Below, in pieces: positions 50,368 through 62,300 of a stretch of 64,000 nucleotides of DNA. Numbering within the stretch: position 1 is the stretch's first letter; each line of letters opens with the position of its first letter. A program made the position numbers and the translations under genes. Origin of the DNA: Ruegeria atlantica (lineage in GTDB: Bacteria; Pseudomonadota; Alphaproteobacteria; Rhodobacterales; Rhodobacteraceae); NCBI RefSeq assembly GCF_013033965.1, contig NZ_WQFE01000017.1:1-64000 (forward strand), given 5' to 3'. The notes beneath the pieces were generated by a model. That model was given only the letters and a program-made list of their open reading frames with translations. It was not told the DNA's origin and made no database searches.

Positions 50368-53300
50368 TTATTGAAAGGCAAAGTCGTCTTCGTCCAAGCG
50401 ATCAAGATCGATACCTTCGACAACAATCTGATCGCCGGTTCCATAGTTGATGGAAACGCCACTTGCCCCGTTCGCGAAGACGAGATCCTCAAAACGAACA
50501 CCCGAGGTGATGCGGATCAGATCAACGCCAACTTCGAAGTCGACAATGCGATCTCTTCCATCCCCGCTGGCAAACACGAATGTATCCGAGTTGTTGCCGC
50601 CTGAAAGAATGTCATCACCGATGCCACCGTTCAGGGTGTCGTCACCATTTCGACCAAACAGCATGTCGTCTCCGGCGCCGCCTTCCAGCACATCCAGACC
50701 CGCTCCGCCTGTCAACTCGTCATTTCCGGCACCACCATTGAGATAGTCGTTGCCCTCGGCCGCAAAAATGCGGTCGTTACCCCCACCACCAGTCAGTTCA
50801 TTGGATTCGGAGGAGCCGAAAAGCACATCATTGCCGGAAGAGCCGATGACATTTTCAAACTCCAGGTGACGTTCGTACACACTCTGCTGATTGCGGGTGA
50901 AATCCGAGTTGATCAAATAGCTCTGCCCCGAATGTAGAATAAACTCAATTCCTCTTTGATCACCGTTACCAAAGCTGTTGGCAAAGGTGATAGTGTCGAT
51001 TCCCACGCCACCGTTGGAACTGTCGATTCCCAAGCCACCATCAATAAAGTCGTCGCCATCAAAACCCAGTAGGTCATCATTGCCGCGCCCTCCGGTCAGC
51101 GAATTTGCGCCCGCCGTGCCAAAAAGGTGGTCGTCATTATGTGTTCCGATGGCATTTTCATAGTTAATGTGACGTTCAAAAACATCAGAGGTTGTAAGGT
51201 TACCATCCGGGTCTTTCAGAAACACACTGCCGGTTCTCAACGAAATAATAACGCCGCGCTGATCCGATTCAGCAATGGAATATTGGAAGCTGAGCGTATC
51301 GATTCCGTCGCCGCCATCCGAATTGTCGGTACCAAAGCCACCATCAACAAAATCGTCGCCAGCACCGGCGGCAATCTCGTCATTGCCACCGCGACCATAA
51401 ATGATTTGTGTGCCTGCTCCAGCGGTGATCCAGTCGTTCCGATCAGATCCATCTGTTACAATCGCGCGATCCAAACCATCTGTTTGTAGGGTGCTTGATG
51501 GGTTTGCTACTACAAGAGCAGCGTTTATCCAGTTAGCGTGGTCGTTGCCTCTGCCATCCCCGGCCTCTGCAACAACAAGTCGGAGAGTTTCTGCAGCTGC
51601 GCCAATACTGATCGAAATATCCTGCGCCGCAGTTGCGCCGGTTACGCGACCGCTGGAATAGGCCAGCCGATCGTCCACATAGACTTCGAAAACGACCGAT
51701 CCGTTATTGCCACGGGAGTCATCGACCCCAATCCGCGCCGTGAACTCTGCAAAATCGCCGCCTGTTAGATCATAGATCAACTCGGATCCGGCATGAACAC
51801 CCAACCCGTTGTCATAAGTAACCCCGTCCAGTCGCAGCGGCACAGCATCACCATCGGTCAGGTAACCATTGGCATAGTTGACCTCGAAATTGCCCCAGCC
51901 ATTCACAGCCGAGATCGGTTGCGCCTCGGACAGATACAGCAACTCTGCTGCCTGCCCCGTCAAATAGACGATCGCGGTTGAGGTGTTCCCGTCTTCATCG
52001 CTGACGGTGTAAGTGAACTGCGCTGGAACCGGATCTCTGCCTGAAGGTGTGAATACGATACTGCCTTGCGCGTTAAGCTCGACATGTCCCCCGATGGCAT
52101 CTTGTACTGACACAACGGTCAGGCTGCCACCTTCCGGGTCGCTGTCGTTGACCAGCAATGCGCTTTGAGCAATCTCAAGCGGCTGTGCGACCGTATAAGT
52201 AAATGTGTCATCAGCCACAACCGGCGGTGCCGTGCTGGGTGAAACCTCGATCGAGGTAACCCCGATGGAACGAGCACCTTCCGCATCGACCAGCGTATAG
52301 TCAAAGCCCGCCGTTCCGTCGAAACCAGCGTCCGGTGTAAACTCGACCAGTCCCTCCGGGGTAAGGCGGACAGTGCCGTTCTGTGCATTGCCCACAGACG
52401 CAATCGAGAGCGTCACCGAGTCCACATCACTGTCATTGACCAGTAGATCGGCCAACGAAACGATCAACGGCTCATCAAACGCGCTGACAAAGCGATCTTC
52501 GACCGCCACAGGCGCATCGTTCACTGGCAAAACGGTCACGTGTGCCGTTGCGGATGTCTGATTACCGTTGGAGTCAGCTATAGTGTAACCAAAGTTGGCA
52601 GGCCCGGCGTAATCCGCATCGGGCGTGAACAGGATGGTGCCGTCGGCGCCCAGCTCGACGCTTCCATTCACAGGATTCTGTACCGAGACAAAGGTCAGCG
52701 CATTGCCATCCGCATCAAGGTCATTAGCCAACAGGTCAGCAACCGGAATGACAATTGTCGTATCTTCCTGCGTTTCCAGAGCGTCGTCACTGGCATCCGG
52801 CGCATCCTCGACCGCTGTGACCGTCACGGTAACGGTTGAAGACACGCGCGTGCCATTCCCATCGATCAGGACGTAGTCGAAGGCGGCGACGCCGTTGAAG
52901 TCTGCATCTGGTGTAAACTGGACGATGCCGTTTTCGACGCTGACACTGCCATGGCGTGCGTTTTCAACCGAATGCAGCGCAGTCTCTGGCCCGACATTCA
53001 AATCATTTGCCAGCAGATCATTAACTGAGACACTGACCGTCTCGTCTTCGACCGCCAGCAGGCTGTCTTGTGTCGGCAGCAGCGGTGAAATCCGAAGATC
53101 AAAATTGTCTGGCAACCGTTCGAACTCAATTTCGGAGGCCGCGATGGACGCGTCGGTGAAGACAAAGGATGTCACTTCATCACGGGACACGTTGCTGAAG
53201 AGGTTGAACCAGAAATCCAGAACGACAGCGAGACGCTGACCCCCATAGGTGATTTCAAGATCAAGCCCGGCACGGCGGAACGAAACATCCGCGACGGACA

Positions 53301-56300
53301 GATCCTGGAACTCGACCGTAGTGGTCCCGCCCGCCGCATCGATCTGCGAAAACTGGGACTGTGCGCTCAGGATGATGCGGTTGTCGCCTGCACCAGTGCT
53401 TACGATGTCCGACCCCTGGGTGGCAATGATGGCATCATCGCCTTCGCCGCCATCCAGCGTATCGTTGCCGGTGCCTCCATCTAGATGATCATCCCCATCA
53501 TCACCACGCAGCACGTCGTTGCCAGCACCGCCTGACAAGACGTCATCGCCCCGTTGCCCGCTAAAGGCATTGTCGCCTGCATCCCCGTTGATGATGTCCG
53601 TATCATTGCTGCCCAATATGGCATCCCGCACGCCATCCTCGCCATTCAGACGCGCAATCAGGAAATTCTGTACGGTTTGCACACCGGTGATAAAGACACC
53701 ATCCGCGAATTGAATCGCCTCGAATTGTGCGTTTGGTATCGGATTAATCCCAGGGAAGATGCTTTCGATGGTCAGGATACGGTTGCCATCGACATAGGCT
53801 TCAATGTTGACCCCTACCCGAACAAAGCTGACTTCGTCAAAACGCGCATCTTCAAACACCAAAGTGTTCCCAGTGCTCGAACGACCATCAACCAGTTCAT
53901 TGATCACGCTGTCACGCGCCGTGCGGTGGATCACATAGGTGTCGTTGCCAAGGCCGCCGACCAACCGGTCCGACCCGAACTGGGCGATTAGCCTGTCATC
54001 TCCTTCATCACCAAAAAGCTGGTCATCACCGACGCCACCGTCCAACATATCGGCTCCCCCGCCACCGGACAAAACGTCGTCACCTTCGCGACCCAGCACG
54101 ATGTTATCCACATTGTTGCCGCTTATGTCGTCAGAAAGCGCGCTTCCAGTGACATTTTCGATACCTCTGACCGCGGTAAGCGAAATCTGGTTGAACTCTG
54201 CTCCGGGTTGACTTGACGTCAGTTGCAGGAACGAGCTGAATTCCGGCGCAATAACAATAAGCTCTCGTCCTTCGCTGTCGCGGTAGATGATATCGGTCAC
54301 TCCTTCCCGATCCGAGTCTATTTCTTCCTCGACCACTTCTCCGTCGGCAATCAGCGCGTCCAGTGTTTCTCCAAAGACATATCGGAAACCGCCCGGCCCG
54401 ATGCTTTCAGTTGCAACATCATTCAGTGTCAGGCTGATTCGATGCAGATCGGCAAACGCGGGGTCGAACCCAGTGGGCAGATCCTCCAGCGTATAACTGA
54501 GCGTATCGATGCCCGCCTGGCCTTCGATGGTGCGAACGCCATTGCCCAGTTGAAGCTGGAACAAATCATCGCCCGCGCCGCCAAACAGCCGGTCATTGCC
54601 ACGTTCCGAGAAGAACACATCCTGACCCGCTCCCCCAATGACGACATCGTCATCATTTGGTGCCGAGTTGGCGATGCCTTCGCCCCGATCATAGAACACG
54701 TCGTTGCCGGCCCCCAGATCGATGTGATCGAAACCGCCATTGCCAGTGACAATGTCTGTACCATCTCCGGCGTTCACGACATCATCGCCTGCGCCCGTTT
54801 CGATCCTATCTGCGCCGTCGCCGCTGTCGATTGTGACAACCGTATCACCCGTGGCAAAGACGTCATCGCCTGCGCCACCTAAGAATACAGTCGGCTGTTC
54901 GCCAGCAAGAATCTGTTGAACGAAGTGAGACGGATCAATCTGGACCCCTCCGAGAAACTGGAATCTGCCAAAGGCAGACGCCACTGCTCCAGAAGCGGCG
55001 AACCAATTTTCGATTGTCACGTTGGCTGTCGCAGAAAGCGTCAGAACCAACGCGTCACCTGACTGGCGGGCCATCACATCGCCATAATCCACACCATCAA
55101 AGACAATACGGTTCTCGCCCGCGTTTTCTCCCAGCAGAGTCTCAGAGATTGTCACCGCACCGGACGAGGTACTGACCACGAAGATATCTGCACCCTGACC
55201 GCCTGCGAGAACATCATCACCGTCCCGAGAGATCAACAGATCATCGCCAAGGCCACCATCCAACCGGTCAGCACCCGCGCCACCATCAAGTGTGTCTGAT
55301 CCTGCGCGCCCAACAAGCGTGTCATCGCCTGCACCGCCCAGAAAGATATTGTCCTGTGCATTACCCGACAGACTGTCAGCATGGTCAGAGCCTTCCAGCC
55401 CTTCGATATCAACCAGCCGGTCTCCGGTGGCATCACCTCCGGTCTGCTCGGCGGACTCCAGATCGACGCTGACCCCGGTTTGAGAACTGGCATAGACAGC
55501 GATATCCACGCCTTCGCCACCGTCGATCACATCGGCACCATGCCCGCCTTCCAGCCGGTCATTTCCAGACAGCCCGGTAAGACGGTCATCGCCGCCCTTG
55601 CCGCTCAGGACGTCATCCGCACGGCCCGAACCGTCGATAACATCATCTCCATCGGTGCCGGTTCGTACTCCAAACGGGGTGACGGTAAGCGGGCGTCCGG
55701 CCAACCCATCCTGCACCAGCGCTTCAATGGCGCTGCCGCTGACCGAACCATCGGTGAAGATGACGCGATCAAATGACTGGCTGATTGCAGATGCGATCTG
55801 ATCCGATGTCAGCGTAACGACATCAACGGTCGCTGGGAACAGCGCGGCAAGGCTGATACGGATCAGCGGTTGCGGCACCCCTGTGCCTTCAGTTGACTGC
55901 ACCCTGCTGAACACAAGGAAGCGGTCACCGCTGTCTTGCGCCACTGAAAGCGTCAAGTCATCCGCGCTCAGATCGTCAAAGGCGAGCCGGTCAACATCTT
56001 CGCCCGCTGTCACCAGCGAATTTGTGCTGGCGGCGCTGATGGCAAAGATATCAAGGCCGCTGCCCCCAATTAGGTGATCCTGACCGCCATCTGCGCGCAA
56101 CAGGTCGTCGCCCTCGCCGCCGCGAAGGGTGTCATCCCCGGCCCCACCCGACAGCACATCAGATTCGGCCCCTCCATCCAGCACGTCACTTCCTGCACCT
56201 CCGCGCAGCACGTCATTGCCTGCATGACCGACAAGGGTGTCGTCGCCATCATTGCCCAGCAGAAGGTTGTCCTGCCCATCGCCCTCAAGCGTGTCGGCAA

Positions 56301-59300
56301 AGGCGCTTCCTTCCAGTTGCTCGATTTCTGCCAGGACATCCCCATCGCTGTTTTCACCCGTCAGCAGCGAGACAGTGACGCCGTCGCTGTCACGGGTCGC
56401 ATAGCTGACCAGATCGACACCATCACCTCCCAGGAGGACATCAGCGCCGGCCCCGCCATCCAGCTCATCATCATCGTCGCCACCGTCCAGCACATCCGCG
56501 CCTTCGCCGCCGAACAGGCGGTCATCGCCCGCACCACCGGTAAGCGTATCCGCACCGCCGAGCCCATAGAGATTGTTGGACAGATTATCGCCAGTCACGG
56601 TGTCGTCAAACGCGGTTGCCTCGATATTCTCGATTGAGATCAACTCATCCCCGGTCGAGTTCTCTGAGGTGGCCAGATTGATAGCAATGGCTTGCGCTTC
56701 AGAGGCGTAAGTCGCGCTGTCCGAACCTGCGCCGCCGACAAGCCGGTCCTGACCAGATCCACCGGCCAGAACATCATTGCCGGTTCCGCCTATCAGCGTG
56801 TCATTGCCGGCGCCGCCCAACAGAATGTCGCTGCCGCCATGTCCGGCCAGCACATCATCCCCTTCGTTACCGATGATCTGGTTGCGCCCATCATCCCCTT
56901 GCAAGCGGTCATCAAACCGGCCCCCTTCAAGGTTCTCGATATTGCTCAGGCGATCTCCGTCGCTGTTGACTGAGTCGTAAAGGTCAATATCAAGCGCCTC
57001 GGTCGCATTGCGATACGATGCCGTGTCGATACCGCTGCCACCGTCCAAAACATCCGCCCCGGCTCCTCCGTCCAGAACGTCATTCCCGGCGCCACTTTCC
57101 AGCACATCCGCACCGTCAAGACCGGTCAGCGTGTTGGCCTGATCGTCGCCGCGCAAGATATCGTCCTGCCCGGTTCCGATCACGTTTTCGATGCTGACAA
57201 ATGTATCATCATCGTTGTTTTCACCTGTCGCCAGATCAACCTCGACACCAATGGTCCGGCCATCATTGTAGACAGCCGTATCTACGCCATCCCCACCATC
57301 AAGATGATCAGAACCAGCGCCACCAACCAGGGCATCAGCCCCACCGTTGCCAAGCAGTTCATCGTCACCCGCGCCGGCAAAGAAGGTATTAGCATTCGCG
57401 TCCCCGACCAGCCGGTCCGCAAACTCGGTTGCCACGACATTTTCGACGTTGCTGATCTGATCACCATCGTTGGTCGTGCCCGCGGCAAGATCCACTGTGA
57501 TCCCCTGCGACAGCGTGTTGAACAGTGCTGTATCCTGGCCGTCACCACCATCCAAACGGTCTGCGCCAAGCCCGCCGTCTAGCGTGTCGTTACCGGCACC
57601 GCCGATCAACTCGTCCGCGCCCGAATTGCCAACCAGCACGTTGTTCTGTGCGTCGCCAACAAGACGGTCATCACCCAGGGAGCCGGTGACGTTCTCAAAG
57701 CCCGACAGCATATCCCCATCCGAGTTCTCACCCGTCTGCAAATCAACCTCGACACCGTCCGAGCGCCCCTCAAAGTAGGACAATGTGTCCACACCCGCAC
57801 CGCCGCGCAGAATATCCGCACCCAGGCCACCCAGCACCAGGTCATCACCTGCCAGGGCGTCGATCACATCGTCACCGTCCCCCCCACTGAGGACATTGGT
57901 GGCATCCGTACCAGTTAGATCGTCAGCCGCATGCGTCCCGATCAGGTTCTCAATGCTGTCAAACCTGTCACCATCCGAGTTCTCACCCGTCGCAAGATTT
58001 GCAATGACGCCTTCCGTCGCCCGCTGAGCAATTTCTGCCTCAAGATCGGCAAGATCATCATTTGCCGCGTCCAGCGCCTGTTGTGCAATGTCTCGGTCTG
58101 AATTGCGCTGCGCGACCAACGTGTCTGTTGCCTCTTGCAACTCAGTCCGGGCGTCGATCACATCCCTTCTGGCGAATGGATCGGCCGGATCAAAGTTTGA
58201 AATCAGCGCCCGGCTGCGAATGGCCGCGTCGCGGATTTCTGTCGCCAGGACAGCTTCGGCATTGGCAATAGCAAGTGCCATTTCCGCGGGCTGCAACGCT
58301 GTTTCAGCCGCGTCGAGTTCGTCCTGCAAAGCAGCGGACGGACCTTCGGCGTCAAGCTGATCCTGCAAGGTTTGTAGCGCGCTTTCGGCTTGCGTCCGTG
58401 TCACACGTGCGGCCTCCTCCTCGCGGTCTGCAACCAGTTCGGCGGCTGTTACTTCGGCCAACCGGTCAATCGCCCGTTGCAACACAAGCGCGCGGGCATC
58501 GGCATCCCCCGTCAGCAATATGTCGAAATCCGCCAAAAGGGCCAGATTGGCCGACATTTCATCAGCGACAGACTCTACCCGCAATTCAGAAACGGCCAGG
58601 TTGGTTTCGGCCTGCAAGACCACCAATTCGGACTGACCTAACCGGTTTTGCGCGGCCAGATAGGCATCGTTACGATCCGCATAGCTGACTGTGTCGATCC
58701 CGTCGCCGCCGGTCAGAGTGTCGGCCCCGGCCCCTCCGATCAGCACATCATCACCGTCTTTGCCGTACAGTACATCCGCGCCGTCCAGACCGGACAGAGT
58801 ATTGGCACCCGTGTCGCCGGACAAATTATCGTCCTGATTGGTTCCTTCCAGGTTTTCAACATTCCGGATGTCCAGATTTCCGAAGCCCGTGAGGTTTGCG
58901 ACCACCCCTCCAGCCAAGGCACCCCGGAACGACAGCGTGTCGACACCATCCCCGCCATCGATACTACCCGAAAGCGACACAAACCCGTCATCTGTATGTT
59001 GCAGAATAAGGTCGCTGCCCGCGCCACCGTGAACGGTATCCACACCGTCGCCGCCGACCAACAGGTCATTACCGGCACCGCCGTCCAGGGTGTCGTCTCC
59101 GCGCGCTCCGTAGAGTGCGTTAGCGGCATCGTCGCCAGTGATATCGTCGGCGCCATCGCTGCCAACCACATCTTCAATGCCAGACAATGCGGCCCGGGCA
59201 TTCAGGATGTCCAAAGTCAGCAGATAGAAGTCCCGTACTGTCGTGATTGACTCGGACGCTTCGGAATTGACCTGGATGTCACGCAATGAGGTACCAGTTT

Positions 59301-62300
59301 CCGGGGTTGCCGAGGATGTGGCGTCGAACAGATACAACTCTGAGCCATCCTTGGCGACCACAATGATCTGCTGACCATCAGAGAACACACGCCCTTCAAA
59401 CGTGTCACGGAAATAGGCGGGTTCCAGCCCGAAGGTCGGGTTCGTAAGCTCCTCGCGCGTGAAACTCGCGCTTTGGTCGGGCTGAACAAAGCTATCTAGG
59501 CGGCCGTCATTGGTGGTGATCGTTCTTGCGATCTGCGCATCGGTCAGGAACTCGATGGACCGCCCGTCATTCTGCGCCCTAAGCGCCAGTGTTTCAAAAA
59601 CCTGGGCAACGGTCACTTGCCCTTCAACTTTGTCGGTGTAGCCCAGGGAATAGGCATCGCGATAGTATTCGCGATTAACCTCGTGCACGCGACGGTAATA
59701 CTCACTCAGCTCTTGCTGCGTGAAATTGCTGCCATTCTGCTCGAACGCGGCATTCGCCTGACGGTTCAACGCCGCCCGCTCATCCAGTTCCTGCAAAAGA
59801 TCAGGCTCCAGCGTATCGCGGACAGAGGTCGTTACATCATAGATTCCAAAGGCCAAGGGGCTAGAGGGCGCGCTAATCTGGTCCGTAGTGCTGCGGCTGC
59901 GACCAATATCCTGGAAATCGCGCAAAACTGCGGATGAGCGAAACGGATCCGTAAGGATCTCGGGCGCATCCGAAAACACGTCATTGTCAAAGCGCGGCAG
60001 GGTATAAAGCTGGTTCAAAGCCGCCACATCATTGCCGATCTGGTCCGAGATCGCATCGGCAAAGCGCGTTGGGACTTCGAACAGCCCGTTGAGCTGGGTT
60101 GTGGTCGATCCGTCCGCAAGATCAAGCGTGTAACCGGGTGCGATGCGCAAGCCGCTGGCCAAGCCAGGGATATCGTTCAACCGCGTATCGTTTGACAGAT
60201 CCAGCAGGTCCTGACCGCTGTTGCCTTCAATGACGTTGATACCCAGAACCGTCTCGATACGGTCGTCACCTGCACCTGCGCGTGCGATGTCATTGCCGCT
60301 GCCAAGCTCCAGCAGGTCATTGCCCGCACCGCCATCCAGCAGGTCATCACCACGGCCACCGCGCAGTTGGTCATTGCCCAGACCGCCTTGCAGGATGTCG
60401 TTGCCAACACCGCCCTGCAGCTCATCATCACCGCTACCGCCGATGATTTCGTCATTGCCACGACCCCCGAACAGAAGATCGTTATCTACGCCGCCATCGA
60501 TATAGTCGTTTCCGGTGCCACCGCGAATAAGGTCCTCGCCACCTTCGCCAAACAGCCGGTCATCGCCCGCCGCGCCCCGGATGTTGTCATCTCCGCCACC
60601 GCCAAAGACGATATCATCGCCTTCGCCCGCGTCGATGTCGTCGTCGCCTTCGAACCCAAAGACTTCGTCATCGCCCAAACCTGCGCGGATCAGGTCGTCA
60701 TTGTCCCGCCCTTCAAGCAGATTGCCGACACCTGTGTCGTCAATGATCGCAACGCGCAGATCACGACTGTTGGGATCAGCCTCGGCCGCATCGGTGAGGT
60801 TGACGTCAATGTCGCGCCGCGCCGCTTCCAGCAATTCACGCGCGCCCTGTATGCCAAGCGTGGACGCGTCGAACTGATATTGCAGAATGTCGAAACCCTG
60901 ATTGGCATAGGCATCCGACAAATTGTCGATCCGGTCGGTAAAGGCATCGGATTCCAGATAATCATTGAACTGGGTGATGACGCCGGGTGGTGGGATTAGG
61001 AAGCTGATCGCAATGCTGATTGCCCCGATAACCGCGTTGATCACATCAAGGACAACCGAAATCGGCTTCAGGATCTCAGCCGAACCAAGCTCGACAACTG
61101 TGCTGACGACATCAAGTACAATCGAGATCGCATCAAGTGCCGCGGACAAGCCCAGCAAGGCCGCACGCGTGGTTTCGCCATTATTGCGAGCCTCATCTGC
61201 GGCAATCGCATTTTCAACCAGCGAGTAAGCCCCCAGACCGATTGAAACAATATTGCCGATGGCACCGGTGACCTTGGCAACGCGCGCAATCTGACTGCTG
61301 GCCACACCGCCTGCACTTTCTACCGCGTTGACAAAGCCTGCCGGATTGATCGCGGCAAGCGCCGGATAGCGGCTGAGATCGGTGAAGTTGCCGGCAACAC
61401 CAAAGGCGGCACCCGTGAACGCATTGATCAAGCCATAGCTTGATGAGGCGACGGTGATGGCCCCAACGGCGCGCACACCACCGGCATCAGGGTTCAAAAG
61501 CGTGTTTAGACCGCCATAAAGGCCAAAGGCCGCTGTACCCGCGCCAAAGGCTGCGAAACCCGTCGAGAAGACCTCGCCCGTAACAGCGCGCGACACGCTG
61601 CCCTCAAACAGGCTGCCGCCCCGCAAGACACCCGCATCGTCGCCGTCAAAGCTCCGATTGCTCGGCTCGTTGGCGTCCAGCTGACGCACGCGATCCAGAA
61701 TCTGTTCTTGCGCTTCGGGGTCATTGGCCAGGCCTTCCCAAATCGGGTTGTCCAGATCAGGCGCCGCAGAGCCTGGATTGTCAAACTCGCTGAGATAGCG
61801 ATCCACGGCTGCGTTATCGCCATTCAGGATGGCTCGGTAGACGCCTGCAATCTCACCAAATCCGGCGCGTTCGACACCGTCGAGCAACACATTACCCGCC
61901 TCGCGAGAAGACAGATTCCGGGTGTTGGCGACAAGATCACCAAAGGTACGGTTGAATTCCTGGTTGAGCAGCCGCGCCTGCAAGCCTTCCACATCCAGCG
62001 GGGTTGTAGAACCTGCCAGAATGCGGTCGGTGCTTTCGATCAGGTTCAGATCAGCAGAGCCCGAGGTCGCACGCAGCACGCCATCAACACGCCCGTTTTC
62101 ATCGACGCTGAAAGTATCAGACAACTGGCGGAAAACCGGATCGCTCAGCTCTGTTTCGATGAAAGCAAGCGTATCGTCCAGGCTGCGCGTCAGACTGGCG
62201 TCCCCGCCATCTGCCACCCCCAGCTGAGAGGTCTTGACGCTGCTGCCTTGGACCAGCCGCAGCTCTAATACAGCTTCACCATTGTTGTTATTGTTGTTGA

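Noticed and set aside
50368..61000. Many long plus-strand open frames opposite the giant RTX gene
   Set aside because: They are antisense shadows of GGxGxD repeat codons, with Ser/Pro/Ile-biased compositions and no ribosome sites.
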